Assembly (NCBI GenBank): GCA_016235445.1
Contig: JACRLB010000039.1
Coordinates: 1 to 64,000 of the forward strand
DNA: 64,000 nucleotides
From: Chloroflexota bacterium
Lineage (GTDB): Bacteria; Chloroflexota; Anaerolineae; Anaerolineales; Villigracilaceae
Direction: 5' to 3'
Shown here: positions 35,168-44,128 of the stretch, in pieces
Layout: each line of letters opens with the position of its first letter
Position numbering within the stretch: position 1 is the first letter of the stretch
Position numbers and translations under genes: made by a program
The notes under the pieces: model-generated
Seen by the model: the letters and a program-made list of their open reading frames with translations, nothing else
Told to the model about the DNA's origin: nothing
The model's database searches: none

Positions 35168-35264
35168 GCGCCCTCACCCTAGCCCTCTCCCGAAGGGAGA
35201 GGGGACTCCCCCTTCCCCTTCGGGGGAAGGGTTGGGGAAAGTGCCCGTTAGGGTATGAGGGAGA
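35168..35264. repeat. Dispersed CCCTCACCC palindromic repeat, inverted copy
   Basis: The reverse complement of the block at 25640-25733, with hairpins CCTCTCC-CGAA-GGGAGAGG and CCCTTCCCC-TTCG-GGGGAAGGG and the end GTGCCCGTTAGGGTATGAGG. It fills the gap between the S1C protease gene and the MoxR gene. Confidence 0.8.
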
Positions 35265-35267
35265 GTA

Positions 35268-36107
35268 TTAATACGGCGGCGAACCCATGCCGCCAACAGC
35301 AACGGTGATCGGCACAGCAAAGCCGATGCCCACAAAAAACGTTTCATCCGTGGGGTTGACAAGACCCGTCACGATGCCGATAACATGTCCACTGCGGTTG
35401 AGCAAGGGGCCGCCAGAATTGCCGGGGTTGGCGGCGGCGTCAAATTGGATCATGCCGGGGATTTCCAGGTTACTGCTCGGCACGCGAAAGACGCGGTCAA
35501 AGCCTGAGATGACGCCAGAACTCATCGAGCTGTACAGTCCAAAAGGGTTGCCCACCACGTAGGCTTCATCCCCCACCCGCATGGAATTGGGGTTGCCCAA
35601 CACGGCAGGCACCACAAAGAGCGGCGTATCCAAAGCCTGCAACACGGCAATATCGCGCTCAGGCATTGCATTCACGATCTGCGCCTGCGATTCAGTACCA
35701 TCCGCAAATGTGACTTTGATAATGGATGCGCCATCCACGACATGCAAACTGGTGAGGATGCTCCCGAAGCTGTCAACGACCACGCCGCTTCCCAAGCCGA
35801 AATCTGATTCAGCGTCCTTATGCTTTTCCTCCACCTGAATCAAAACCAGCGACGGCTCAATGACCTGATACACCAGCGCAGAATTCGCGGGCGCAGGCGT
35901 GGCAGATGCCATGGCGATTGCAACAGACATGTTGACATCTTCCACGGTCAATTGATTTGGTTTAACGATGAGAAGGTTATAGAAAAATAAAACGAGCACG
36001 GCGCCAAACACCCCCGAAGCGAAAGGCAGTCCGCGCCGCAGACGTGCGACCATGTTTTGAATACGCCCCCTTAATGCTTCCATTTTCGAGCCAGACGATT
36101 CGTTCAT
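35268..36107 (-). CDS. Membrane-anchored S1C (HtrA-like) serine protease without PDZ
   Basis: A 279-residue protein with a single N-terminal membrane helix (about 28-48) and an extracytoplasmic trypsin-like domain. The triad is His122 (SLHVVDG), Asp152 (ERDIAVL) and Ser231 (NPGNSGGPL). No PDZ domain follows, unlike DegP. It probably degrades or senses damaged envelope proteins. It precedes the MoxR operon on the same strand, separated by a repeat block, and may be functionally linked to it. Confidence 0.9.
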   Translation of the reverse strand: MNESSGSKMEALRGRIQNMVARLRRGLPFASGVFGAVLVLFFYNLLIVKPNQLTVEDVNMSVAIAMASATPAPANSALVYQVIEPSLVLIQVEEKHKDAESDFGLGSGVVVDSFGSILTSLHVVDGASIIKVTFADGTESQAQIVNAMPERDIAVLQALDTPLFVVPAVLGNPNSMRVGDEAYVVGNPFGLYSSMSSGVISGFDRVFRVPSSNLEIPGMIQFDAAANPGNSGGPLLNRSGHVIGIVTGLVNPTDETFFVGIGFAVPITVAVGGMGSPPY

Positions 36108-36326
36108 GCAGCGTTCCTTCTAATAAAGAGAGCGTACACGACAACTTCGATCAGTGATACAAGCTGATTAAAAACAAATATAAGGCCGTCATCTTAGATA
36201 AAGATGAGAATGATTATCCGTTTCTTGCAGAGCGTGCAACCACCCTCAGTTTTTTACAAAAAGCCCATAATCCATGTATACTTTTTGAAACGCTATTTCA
36301 TTGCAATGACACAAACAGAGGAACCC

Positions 36327-36839
36327 ATGAACGTATCCGATGCAATTCGATTAAAGCGCGCAGTGAGAAAATTTAAAGGCACTCCCCTGCCTGATGATGT
36401 GATCCACGCCATTCTTAATTCGGGGCGCAGGTCTCAGTCTTCGAAAAATAATCAGGCATGGCAGTTCATCGCCATTCGAGACAAATCCATTTTGAAAGAG
36501 CTTTCCACATGCGGCGAGTGGGCCTCGCATATCGCAGGCGCGGCTTTGTGCGTCGCCATTTTGACTCCCGACCCTGACAGCAAATTTCAGATCATGTTCG
36601 ATGCAGGTCAAGCGGCGGCATTCATGCAGTTGACGGCATGGGAAATGGGAATCGGCTCGTGCCCCGCCTCTCTCTATAACTTTGAGCTGTCTCGAAAAAT
36701 CCTGGCATTCCCTCCCGAATGGCATTTGCGAATTGCATTGTCATTCGGGTATGCGGCAGAAGAGGATAAACTATCCGCGCCGCCGAAGAAGGGTGGAAGG
36801 CTGGCGTTGGATGAATTGGTGCATTGGGAGAAGTGGTAG
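36327..36839 (+). CDS. Nitroreductase family protein
   Basis: A 170-residue flavin enzyme of the short nitroreductase type. The FMN-phosphate motif lies in RLKRAVRKFKG (about 8-18), SQSSKNNQAWQF (about 38-49) is the second conserved segment, and WEMGIGSCPASL the third. The substrate is unknown. The start at 36327 follows AGAGGAA; longer forms from 36306 or 36204 are open but lack a site. It is transcribed opposite the S1C protease gene. Confidence 0.82.
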   Translation: MNVSDAIRLKRAVRKFKGTPLPDDVIHAILNSGRRSQSSKNNQAWQFIAIRDKSILKELSTCGEWASHIAGAALCVAILTPDPDSKFQIMFDAGQAAAFMQLTAWEMGIGSCPASLYNFELSRKILAFPPEWHLRIALSFGYAAEEDKLSAPPKKGGRLALDELVHWEKW

Positions 36840-36890
36840 GGCGATTTTAGATTTACGATTTTGGATTTATGATTAACGATGCTTTACAAA

Positions 36891-36899
36891 TGGTAAAAT
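36891..36899 (+). promoter_or_regulatory. Extended -10 promoter for the methyltransferase gene
   Basis: TGG-TAAAAT in the same AAATGGTAAAAT context as at trmFO (7658) and pepF (51389). The expected start would be near 36906. Confidence 0.45.
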
Positions 36900-36984
36900 C
36901 AGCCCGACTAAAAATAGAACCAATTATCAAGGGATGTCCTTGTCGTTGATTGCTTTACGCAACCCGCATTTAAAAGGCTGGCAG

Positions 36985-37872
36985 ATGGAAGACTTCGATT
37001 CACTGAAACACAACCCCACAATTTCCGCGAAATATAAATTATCGAATGCAAACGTATTCGTCTCGGCGGGGGGATTTCACTTCATTGACCATCTCGACCC
37101 TGTGGAGGAAATTTCCCCGATCATCGACGGGAGCGCGCTGACCGATGGGGAAGTTGCCTATATCGAAAAATCCCTGCAATCGAACCCTGATCGGCTTGAG
37201 CATCAGGTGGGCGCTGTCAGGCGCAATGGCGAGATAAGCGGCAAAAAAGTGTTGGACATTGGCTGTGGCGGCGGGTTGTTCCTCTCCAAAATGAAGCAGG
37301 CAGGCGCAGAGGTGCTTGGAATCGAGCTAAGCGATACGCGGGCGTATTACGCCAAAACCAGGCATGGGTTTGAAGTCGTCAAGCGAACCATCGAGGATGC
37401 GTACTGGCAGGCACATCATGGAACTTTTGATATTGTCACCCTGTGGGATGTGATCGAGCATGTCAACTACCCGCTTGCCACCCTGCGCTCTGCGGCAGAC
37501 ATGCTGAAGAGCGGCGGCGTTTTGCTGATCGATACGCCCTGCCGTGATGCGTTCTATCACCGTTTTGGCGAGTTCACTTACTGGCTTTCACGCGGGAAGT
37601 ACCCCACCTTTTTGAACACCATGTATTCCGCAAAGCCGTTCGGTCACAAGCAGATTTTTTCGCTGGCAGAGATGAAGTCTGCGTTGGAGATGGCGGGGCT
37701 GGAAGTGGCGGAGTTGAGGCGATTCCATGAACTGTCTTTTCCGTACAGTTTTTATTTAAAAAAACTGGTCAAGTCGGAGTTGCTGGTGAAATTGCTTTTG
37801 CCAATCGTCCACATCTTTTTTATTATTTTTCCCATCCGAAATAAAATGCTGGCTGTGGGGCGGAAGAAGTGA
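36985..37872 (+). CDS. Class I SAM-dependent methyltransferase
   Basis: A 295-residue protein with SAM motif I VLDIGCGGGLFL, acidic motif II GIELSDT, and a downstream DIVTLWDVIEHV block, the pattern of UbiG/Methyltransf_23 enzymes. The C-terminus has a hydrophobic stretch (LLLPIVHIFFIIFPI), so it may associate with membranes. The substrate could be a lipid, quinone or glycan; unknown. The start at 36985 follows AAAAGG at 7 nt. An ATG at 36934 has GGG directly against it, which is too close to serve as a ribosome site. Confidence 0.82.
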   Translation: MEDFDSLKHNPTISAKYKLSNANVFVSAGGFHFIDHLDPVEEISPIIDGSALTDGEVAYIEKSLQSNPDRLEHQVGAVRRNGEISGKKVLDIGCGGGLFLSKMKQAGAEVLGIELSDTRAYYAKTRHGFEVVKRTIEDAYWQAHHGTFDIVTLWDVIEHVNYPLATLRSAADMLKSGGVLLIDTPCRDAFYHRFGEFTYWLSRGKYPTFLNTMYSAKPFGHKQIFSLAEMKSALEMAGLEVAELRRFHELSFPYSFYLKKLVKSELLVKLLLPIVHIFFIIFPIRNKMLAVGRKK

Positions 37873-37990
37873 TTTGGGTGCGTTTCAAATGAGTTGAAGG
37901 GTAGAACGTCCCGAAGGTTTTCTCGAAGACTTTGACCCTTTTTCAAACCTTCGGGACGGTTGTTTCAACTGAAATGAAACACACCCAAAT
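37872..37990. repeat. MITE-like palindromic element, full copy
   Basis: ATTTGGGTG (37872-37880) and CACCCAAAT (37982-37990) close the element. Inside are GTTTCA/TGAAAC, GAGTTGAA/TTCAACT and CGTCCCGAAGGTTT/AAACCTTCGGGACG pairs. It starts at the last base of the methyltransferase stop. A second, truncated copy is at 45331-45430. Confidence 0.85.
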
Positions 37991-38151
37991 GATTTTTGCA
38001 CGCGGAATTTCTAGAGGGAATTTTGAGGCTTGGGAATTGCGTCAGAATCGCTGAGGCAGTTTCACGGTCAGGGAATGAGGCGGTCTTTGTTGGCGCATGG
38101 GCATAATGTCGCGTCTCAAAAGGTTTTGGGGAAATGCGGCTTCGAAGTGAA

Positions 38152-38904
38152 TCAGGCAACATCCACCTGCATGATGTATACCAGCAGGCGGTGAAGGACA
38201 AAAAAGGGGAACAGCAAAATGACATGCACGACATTACTTAACCCAAACAGCAATGCCACCGTGTTTAAAAATTTATCAAGAAGTGGGGCAAGGTTTTCGA
38301 GCATCCATGTGCCTGCGCCCGAAAAAATTGCGAGCGCGAATAATGCCGCCACCCAGATGCCAAGCGGAAGCCAGGCATGGCGGTCTGACTCGGAGGGCAT
38401 CATGGCGCTGGAAACTGCAAAGGTGAGATAGAACCACAGAAAAAAATCCTGCATGGTGGGCAGGAGGCCAAGCCCCATCCAGAATAATTCTATTTGCCCG
38501 TTGCGCAGAACGTTCCACAACGTGTGAACTTGCAATTGATAAACTCCCGCGTAGGCCACAAACAAAGCGCCGGCAATCAACGGCGCCAGGCCAATGAGCG
38601 AATCACGGACAATATCTGTGCGTTCCGTTTCGACGTAGCCCATCTGCAAACGTCCGTCGGGCAGGGCGCGGGGAATCAATGAAATTTTCCCCGTGCGAAC
38701 CCGCAGAATTTTTGCCATAAAAAAATGAGAGAGTTCGTGCAGGAACACGCCGGGAAAAAATAAAATAGAAAACAAGCCGATGGTCAACTGCACATTGCGG
38801 GTGAGCAACACAAGAACGGCTTGAATCTCGCGATGCAAAAGCCGCTGGAGAAATACCAGCGGCAGAAGCATCAAAATAAACCAGATGAAACCAGAGAAGA
38901 GCAC
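38152..38904 (-). CDS. Membrane protein with HELSH metalloprotease motif (M50-like)
   Basis: A 250-residue polytopic protein (about six helices). HELSH (56-60) lies in a hydrophobic helix, as in site-2 proteases. The next helix pair and the late region include the polar MPSESDRHAW (about 168-177), which might supply a third ligand, but a classic NxxPxxxLDG is not visible. It has no PDZ or sensor domain. It closes the tpiA operon, 6 bp after the preceding membrane gene. Peptidase activity is likely but not certain. Confidence 0.7.
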   Translation of the reverse strand: MLFSGFIWFILMLLPLVFLQRLLHREIQAVLVLLTRNVQLTIGLFSILFFPGVFLHELSHFFMAKILRVRTGKISLIPRALPDGRLQMGYVETERTDIVRDSLIGLAPLIAGALFVAYAGVYQLQVHTLWNVLRNGQIELFWMGLGLLPTMQDFFLWFYLTFAVSSAMMPSESDRHAWLPLGIWVAALFALAIFSGAGTWMLENLAPLLDKFLNTVALLFGLSNVVHVILLFPFFVLHRLLVYIMQVDVA

Positions 38905-38910
38905 GAAAAA

Positions 38911-39366
38911 TTAAACGGGTGTAAAGTCGGATGGGGGCGGTGAGGATTTCCCAGCGGTGTTATTCCAGATTGCGCCGCCGCCCGCGCCAAGCGCTGCCGT
39001 AAGGCCCACATTGACCAAACCAACGCAACATGCCACCGCGATCTGGGCGATCCACACTGTGGCGGGGTCGGCGGCGGGAAGGCCGAGCGCTTGATTGATC
39101 TGGTTGTTCGGGTTTTGCATTACGAAGGAATTGATCACAGATGCGATCACCTGTCCAAAAATACCGAAGGCGCCTGCAATTGCGCCTGCGTACGCACCGC
39201 GCTGGAGGGTGGTCAATGGGTTCTTTTCAAATACACCCGTGAGATACCCTGCGGCAAGACCGGTAAACAACGGGATACAAAAAGCGCATAATGGGCTGAT
39301 GACTGAAGCGGCCAATAAAACAAGAAAGAACATGGCGGCGCCGACGATGAGACCTGCTTTTAACAT
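38911..39366 (-). CDS. Small membrane protein, unknown
   Basis: A 151-residue protein with about four hydrophobic, glycine- and alanine-rich helices (near 4-24, 28-46, 58-80 and 105-133) and a proline-rich tail. Cysteine pairs C27/C30 (CAFC) and C112/C113 are in or near helices. It lies between tpiA and the HELSH protein gene with gaps of 18 and 6 bp, so it is co-transcribed. No family recognised. Confidence 0.7.
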   Translation of the reverse strand: MLKAGLIVGAAMFFLVLLAASVISPLCAFCIPLFTGLAAGYLTGVFEKNPLTTLQRGAYAGAIAGAFGIFGQVIASVINSFVMQNPNNQINQALGLPAADPATVWIAQIAVACCVGLVNVGLTAALGAGGGAIWNNTAGKSSPPPSDFTPV

Positions 39367-39384
39367 GGCGAATCTAAGCTCCTT

Positions 39385-40143
39385 TTATGATTTGGATTGT
39401 GAGACAATCTGAACGAAATCATCCACTTTCAAACTTGCTCCGCCCACCAGCGCCCCGTCAACATCGGGTTGTGAGAAAAATTCTGCGGCATTTGCGCCAG
39501 TGACAGAGCCGCCGTACAAAACGCGGATGGCTTGCGCGGCCTGCTCGCCGTACAACTCGGCAATGGCCGGGCGAATGAAATCTTTGATAACGACATTCGC
39601 CGCCTCACCCGTAGACGCCCTGCCTGTTCCAATTGCCCAAACAGGTTCGTACGCTACGACTATGCGCGGCGCAAATTCAGCGGAGACGCCTTTGAGTCCG
39701 AGGCTGGTTTGGCGGGTGACAACTTCACGGGTCTGGTTGGATTCGTATTGTTCCAGAGTCTCGCCGACGCACACGATGGGGGTCAGGCCAAATTTTTGGG
39801 CGGCGATCAATTTCCGATGTACGATCTCGTCCGTTTCACCGAAATATGCGCGGCGTTCCGAGTGACCGAGAATGACATAGCCGCATAGCTCTTTCACCAT
39901 CCCCGGCGCAACCTCGCCTGTGAACGCGCCCTTCTCCTCCCAATGCATGTTCTGCGCGCCAAGACCAATGCCCGAACCTTCGAGCAGGGCAAAGGCCGCC
40001 GCCAAGGACATAAACGGGGGGCACAAAACCTTTTCAACGCCGCTGATCTCGCGTAATTTTGAACTCATCGCAGAAACCAGATCACGAGTCTCTGCGATGG
40101 TTTTGTTCATTTTCCAGTTACCGGCCACAAAAGGGGTTCGCAT
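39385..40143 (-). CDS. tpiA: Triosephosphate isomerase
   Basis: Interconverts dihydroxyacetone phosphate and glyceraldehyde 3-phosphate. The 252-residue protein has all catalytic residues: Lys11 in GNWKMN, His in GHSERR and Glu in AYEPVWAIGTG, plus the phosphate loop LYGGSV. It starts 6 bp after the Ser/Thr kinase stop, so the kinase and tpiA share one transcript. gap and pgk are encoded about 2.7 kb upstream on the same strand. Confidence 0.98.
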   Translation of the reverse strand: MRTPFVAGNWKMNKTIAETRDLVSAMSSKLREISGVEKVLCPPFMSLAAAFALLEGSGIGLGAQNMHWEEKGAFTGEVAPGMVKELCGYVILGHSERRAYFGETDEIVHRKLIAAQKFGLTPIVCVGETLEQYESNQTREVVTRQTSLGLKGVSAEFAPRIVVAYEPVWAIGTGRASTGEAANVVIKDFIRPAIAELYGEQAAQAIRVLYGGSVTGANAAEFFSQPDVDGALVGGASLKVDDFVQIVSQSKS

Positions 40144-40149
40144 GAATTT

Positions 40150-41922
40150 CTACTCCATTGTTTTCAAGAATGTATCAGCCATGATTCGTATCCATTCGGG
40201 CGCGCCCAGGTCTGATGAAAGCGAAAGCAGGATGGGTTTGGCAACTTCTTTATTGCCTAATTTCATTTCGATCTCTGCCCGCAGTAAAAACACCTCGAAC
40301 ATATCAGGCTTCACTTTTTCAGCATTCGACAGTTGTAATTTGGCCTCGTCCATACTGCCGTTAAACAGGGCGTACCGTCCGCGCGCAATGTAGCCAAGCG
40401 GCTGGTCGTAAATATCAATGCGCTCAAAGAACACAAAAATGGGCATCTCCTTGCTTTCACTGGCTTTATAGATTGCCTCGTGCAAGTTATTCCTGACATC
40501 TTCTGGCATCTGCTGATCGCGTTTAATCGGCGCGGAACGCATGTACATCCCAGCGGCGGGAACCCACGCCTCGCGGGCTTTATACTCCTGTGCCGCATTC
40601 AGGAAAAACTCCTTGTTATTCGGCTCGGTCAGGCTGGCGGCCTGCACGGCTTCCCGCAAAGAAGCGGAAGTTTCGTTTGCATCCCAAAGCGCAAGTGAGA
40701 GATGTAAATGGGCGTTCGGGTCGCCGGGGTTTTTCGCCACTTCTTCGCTTGCCGCTGAAACCTCCGCTGAAATATGCTGTGGGGTCTGGGGCGGCGCTTG
40801 TGTGGCTTGTGCGGGCGTCAGCGGAATGAATGCCGGGGTGTTGATGACAGCCGTCGGCGGGGTTTGAGCGGCAGGGCGATTTCTCATCACCGCGAGCATT
40901 GTCACTCCAACGCACAGGATGGCGACCACTCCAACGCCGATCCACATCCAGGAAAAAGAACGCTTCTCTGCCGGGCTTTTAGTTGATACCGTTTCGATGA
41001 TGGGTTGCACGCTTTGGCTTTTTGGCTGGCTTTTGGTCTGGCCTTTCAAAACTCCGGAGCCCATCGTGATGGCGGTGCCTTGCATTGGAATGCCCGCTTC
41101 TTCCCAGGCATCTTTGAAAGACTGAATCATGCCCAGGACAGTTTCGTAACGGTCGGCGCGGTCTTTTGCGAGCGCCTTCAGTAAAACGCGCTGAACATGC
41201 TCGGGCACGCTGGGGTTGATCTTCTGCGGCAGGGGCAGGGGCGTGTAAATGTGATCGTGGATAATGGAGAATGGAGTGTCTGCGCTGAATGGAACCTGCC
41301 CCACCACCATTTCATACAACATGACCGCGAAGGAGTAAATGTCTGTGCCTGAATCGAGGTCTTTCTTTCCCATGGCCTGCTCGGGCGAAATATATTGAGG
41401 CGTGCCCATGATCGAATCGGAGGATAGCGTGGATTCTCCCGCCGCCGCGATTCGCGCCAGGCCAAAATCGGCAAGGTACATCACGCCGTCATTTGCGATC
41501 AACACGTTGGATGGTTTGATATCGCGGTGCAAAATTCCATGTTTGTGGGCGTAGGCCAATGCAGAGCCGACAGAGTCAACCACCTGTTCGATCTCCTGCG
41601 AGGAAAGCGGGCCCTTGTTCAAGCGCGCCTTCAATGTATCCCCTTCGATGTATTTCATTACGAGATAAGGCCGCGCCTGATGCTCGGAATAATCGTAGAT
41701 CGGGACGATGTTGGGGTGTTCCAAACGGGCTACCACCCGCGCCTCACGCTGGAAGCGCGCAGTGAAAGTTTGGTCTTCGCGAAAAGCGGCGTGCAAAACT
41801 TTGAGGGCTACGTAACGGTCCAAGGCGGCATGATACGCCTTGTAGACAGTTGCCATGCCGCCCTGGCCCAATTGCTCCATGATGCGATACGGCCCGATAT
41901 TTTCACCAATGTTGAATGCCAT
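40150..41922 (-). CDS. PknB-type Ser/Thr protein kinase with TPR-like extracellular part
   Basis: A 590-residue protein with an intact kinase domain (13-275): Gly loop GQGGMATVY, Lys41 (VALK), HRD at 132-134 and DFG at 152-154, with the activation segment GTPQYISPEQ. One membrane helix follows (about 324-345), then a TPR-like helical region outside the membrane (about 385-590). There are no PASTA repeats. The start at 41922 follows GGAG at 6 nt. It is the first gene of the operon with tpiA and lies within the glycolytic cluster, so metabolic targets such as YvcK are plausible. Confidence 0.93.
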   Translation of the reverse strand: MAFNIGENIGPYRIMEQLGQGGMATVYKAYHAALDRYVALKVLHAAFREDQTFTARFQREARVVARLEHPNIVPIYDYSEHQARPYLVMKYIEGDTLKARLNKGPLSSQEIEQVVDSVGSALAYAHKHGILHRDIKPSNVLIANDGVMYLADFGLARIAAAGESTLSSDSIMGTPQYISPEQAMGKKDLDSGTDIYSFAVMLYEMVVGQVPFSADTPFSIIHDHIYTPLPLPQKINPSVPEHVQRVLLKALAKDRADRYETVLGMIQSFKDAWEEAGIPMQGTAITMGSGVLKGQTKSQPKSQSVQPIIETVSTKSPAEKRSFSWMWIGVGVVAILCVGVTMLAVMRNRPAAQTPPTAVINTPAFIPLTPAQATQAPPQTPQHISAEVSAASEEVAKNPGDPNAHLHLSLALWDANETSASLREAVQAASLTEPNNKEFFLNAAQEYKAREAWVPAAGMYMRSAPIKRDQQMPEDVRNNLHEAIYKASESKEMPIFVFFERIDIYDQPLGYIARGRYALFNGSMDEAKLQLSNAEKVKPDMFEVFLLRAEIEMKLGNKEVAKPILLSLSSDLGAPEWIRIMADTFLKTME

Positions 41923-42268
41923 ACAGCGCTCCGCTTGCAAGTTTCTTCGATTATAGTACAGGGTGATTAATTCGGGTTATCTGTGTTGTAAATTGTTTGT
42001 AAATTGAAATATACATCTGGGCAGGAATCTATCTTCCTGCCCAGATGCGCTATGCCCCAAAATCAACGTGTATGATTTGGCGGTGTGGTTTTATTTGACT
42101 ATGTGTAAAGAGTGCGCATACGGCGATGACCGAAAATCTTAACGCGAATTTTCCGAATGCAAGGAATATCGCGAAAAATTCGCGTTACACTGCGCTGGCG
42201 CGCAGCGCAAGTGTTCGCGTTAAAGGGTTTGCTCTCTTGCACAGAGTCTACACATGAGCCTTTTATTT
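41923..42268. other. Gap with hairpin and degenerate AACGCGAA repeat
   Basis: No gene is seen. A 13-bp perfect hairpin CATCTGGGCAGGA (42014-42026) with its complement (42035-42047) could end the transcript from the 42269-42763 gene. Further right, TTAACGCGAATTTT (about 42140) and AAAATTCGCGTTA (about 42174) form an inverted pair, followed by an ACACTGCGCTG/CAGCGCAAGTGT hairpin. Part of this resembles 4200-4270 and 59770-59885. Confidence 0.6.
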
Positions 42269-42763
42269 TTATGGAATTTCAACATTCACATTTACCACCC
42301 CGTTTTCAGGAGTAAACGTCACTTTGAAAGACTGGGGATCGCCATTCCCACAATTGGCAGTCCATTCCTCCACCCATTCACCGTTCGAGTCTGGTTGCTG
42401 GCTCACGCGGATGGTGGTGCCCTGCGCGGTGGGGGTTGCACAGCCGGTCATCATTCCCACAAGTTGAATTGACAGCCATGCCGTATAGCGAGTGGTCTCA
42501 TCCGCAAGGCCGCCCTGCGGTATGTCACCCAATTCTTCAGGGAGTTGATTCGGGTCAAAGGGAATACCCGTTGGAATTTCAAGATCCTCGAACTGTTGAA
42601 CCGCCTGCTGGGCCTTGAGATAAGCCTGATAGCCATAATACCCTGCAACGCCGGTAACGACACAGCAACAGCATAAGATGACTGCAATGACAACTCCAAT
42701 GATCAAATTACGATTTGACTTCGGCGCTTCTGGTGATGGACTGAAAGACGGGGTGGATTCCAT
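42269..42763 (-). CDS. Membrane-anchored hypothetical protein
   Basis: A 164-residue protein: polar Ser/Pro-rich start, one membrane helix (about 19-42) with a CCCC run, a helical stretch and an outer domain with two cysteines (in TGCATP and TANCGNG) that may pair. It is separated from pgk by a strong terminator and from the kinase by a 346-bp gap, so it is probably its own unit. No family recognised. Confidence 0.7.
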   Translation of the reverse strand: MESTPSFSPSPEAPKSNRNLIIGVVIAVILCCCCVVTGVAGYYGYQAYLKAQQAVQQFEDLEIPTGIPFDPNQLPEELGDIPQGGLADETTRYTAWLSIQLVGMMTGCATPTAQGTTIRVSQQPDSNGEWVEEWTANCGNGDPQSFKVTFTPENGVVNVNVEIP

Positions 42764-42806
42764 AAATTATTTCTCCTTTTAATTTGATTGGCAAATTATA
42801 TAAAAG

Positions 42807-42842
42807 AAAGGAGCAGAAGGATGTACATCCTTCTGCTCCTTT
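42807..42842. terminator. Palindromic terminator after pgk
   Basis: A perfect 36-bp palindrome: AAAGGAGCAGAAGGATGT (42807-42824) and its complement (42825-42842). It starts 18 bp beyond the pgk stop on the minus strand. Confidence 0.8.
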
Positions 42843-42860
42843 TGTCCTAATATGGAAAAT

Positions 42861-44033
42861 CTACTTATCCAGCAACGCCGCCACGCCGGGCAATTCTTTG
42901 CCTTCGAGGAATTCCAGCGATGCGCCGCCGCCAGTGGAAACGTGGGTCATTTGTTTGGCAACTCCCGCTTTCTTCACGGCGCTGGCCGAGTCGCCGCCGC
43001 CAATGACGGTGACAGCTTTGGACTCAGCCAACATCTTCGCAAGAGCAAATGTCCCTTCGGCGAATTTCGGCATTTCGAAGACGCCCACGGGTCCATTCCA
43101 AACGATCAATCTGGCTCCGTCCAATGTGGCTTGATACAGGCTGATGGTTTTCGGCCCCACATCCAACATGCGCCAGCCTGCGGGGATATTATCCACATCT
43201 ACAACCCGGGCATTGGCTTCAGCGTCGAATTTATCCGCAATGACGGCATCCACAGGCAGGACGAGTTTGTCACCCAGTTTGCCGAGCAGGGTCTTGGCGG
43301 TCTCCAGTGACTCCGCTTCGACGAGGCTGTCTTGCATGTTCAGTCCCTTTGCAGAGAGGAAGGTGTTTGCCATGCCGCCGCCGATGATGAGCTTGTCACA
43401 TTTGGAGGCAAGAGTTTCGACAACTAAAATCTTGTCGCTGATCTTTGCGCCGCCGAGGATGGCAATGTAGGGATGTTCAGGGCTGGCAACGGCGCGCCCA
43501 AGATATTCCAATTCCTGTTCCATCAAAAAGCCAGAGACAGCGGGCAGGAAACGCGCAATCCCTTCGGTGGAGGAATGAGCGCGGTGGGCGGAGCCAAACG
43601 CGTCGTTGATGTACACTTCGCCAAGCGCGGCCATTTGTCTGGCTAGTTCAAGGTCATTCTTCTCTTCGCCAGCGTGGAAGCGTGTGTTTTCGAGCATCAA
43701 CACATCGCCGGGCTTCATGGCCTTTGCCATCGCTTCCACTTCCGCGCCGACGCAATCAGGAGCCATTTGCACGGGACGATTCAACAGCGTGGCCAATGTC
43801 TCCGAAGCGGCACGCAGGCTGAAGGCGGGGTCTGAAGCGGATTTTGGCCGTCCGAGATGACTCATCAACATCAAGGATGCGCCCTGATCCAAAACGTATT
43901 GAATCGTCGGCAGGGCGGCTTTGATGCGTTTGTCGTCGGCCACTTTGCCATCCGCCATCGGGACGTTAAAATCCACGCGCATCAGGACGCGTTTGTTTTT
44001 GAGGTCGATATCTTTTACAGTTTTTTTGTTCAT
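42861..44033 (-). CDS. pgk: Phosphoglycerate kinase
   Basis: Transfers phosphate from 1,3-bisphosphoglycerate to ADP. The 390-residue protein begins [25 protein letters not shown], with that conserved RVDFNVP block at about 19-25. SHLGRP (about 58-63), GGAKISDK and GGGDSASA further confirm the family. The start at 44033 follows GGAG at 5 nt. It lies 95 bp after gap, with a palindrome (44053-44126) between them, and ends at a strong terminator. Confidence 0.98.
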   Translation of the reverse strand: MNKKTVKDIDLKNKRVLMRVDFNVPMADGKVADDKRIKAALPTIQYVLDQGASLMLMSHLGRPKSASDPAFSLRAASETLATLLNRPVQMAPDCVGAEVEAMAKAMKPGDVLMLENTRFHAGEEKNDLELARQMAALGEVYINDAFGSAHRAHSSTEGIARFLPAVSGFLMEQELEYLGRAVASPEHPYIAILGGAKISDKILVVETLASKCDKLIIGGGMANTFLSAKGLNMQDSLVEAESLETAKTLLGKLGDKLVLPVDAVIADKFDAEANARVVDVDNIPAGWRMLDVGPKTISLYQATLDGARLIVWNGPVGVFEMPKFAEGTFALAKMLAESKAVTVIGGGDSASAVKKAGVAKQMTHVSTGGGASLEFLEGKELPGVAALLDK

Positions 44034-44052
44034 GGTTGCTCCGCGTGCAAAC

Positions 44053-44126
44053 AAGTAGACAAGGAAACAGGTACACAAGCCAATTGGTTTGCCTGTGTAC
44101 CTGTTTACATGTTTACGTGTCTACTT
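44053..44126. repeat. Palindrome between gap and pgk
   Basis: AAGTAGACA (44053-44061) pairs with TGTCTACTT (44118-44126), and AAACAGGTACACA (44065-44077) pairs with TGTGTACCTGTTT (44094-44106). It may set the gap/pgk expression ratio. The AAGTAGACA arm echoes the tandem repeat at 24326-24357. Confidence 0.75.
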
Positions 44127-44128
44127 TC

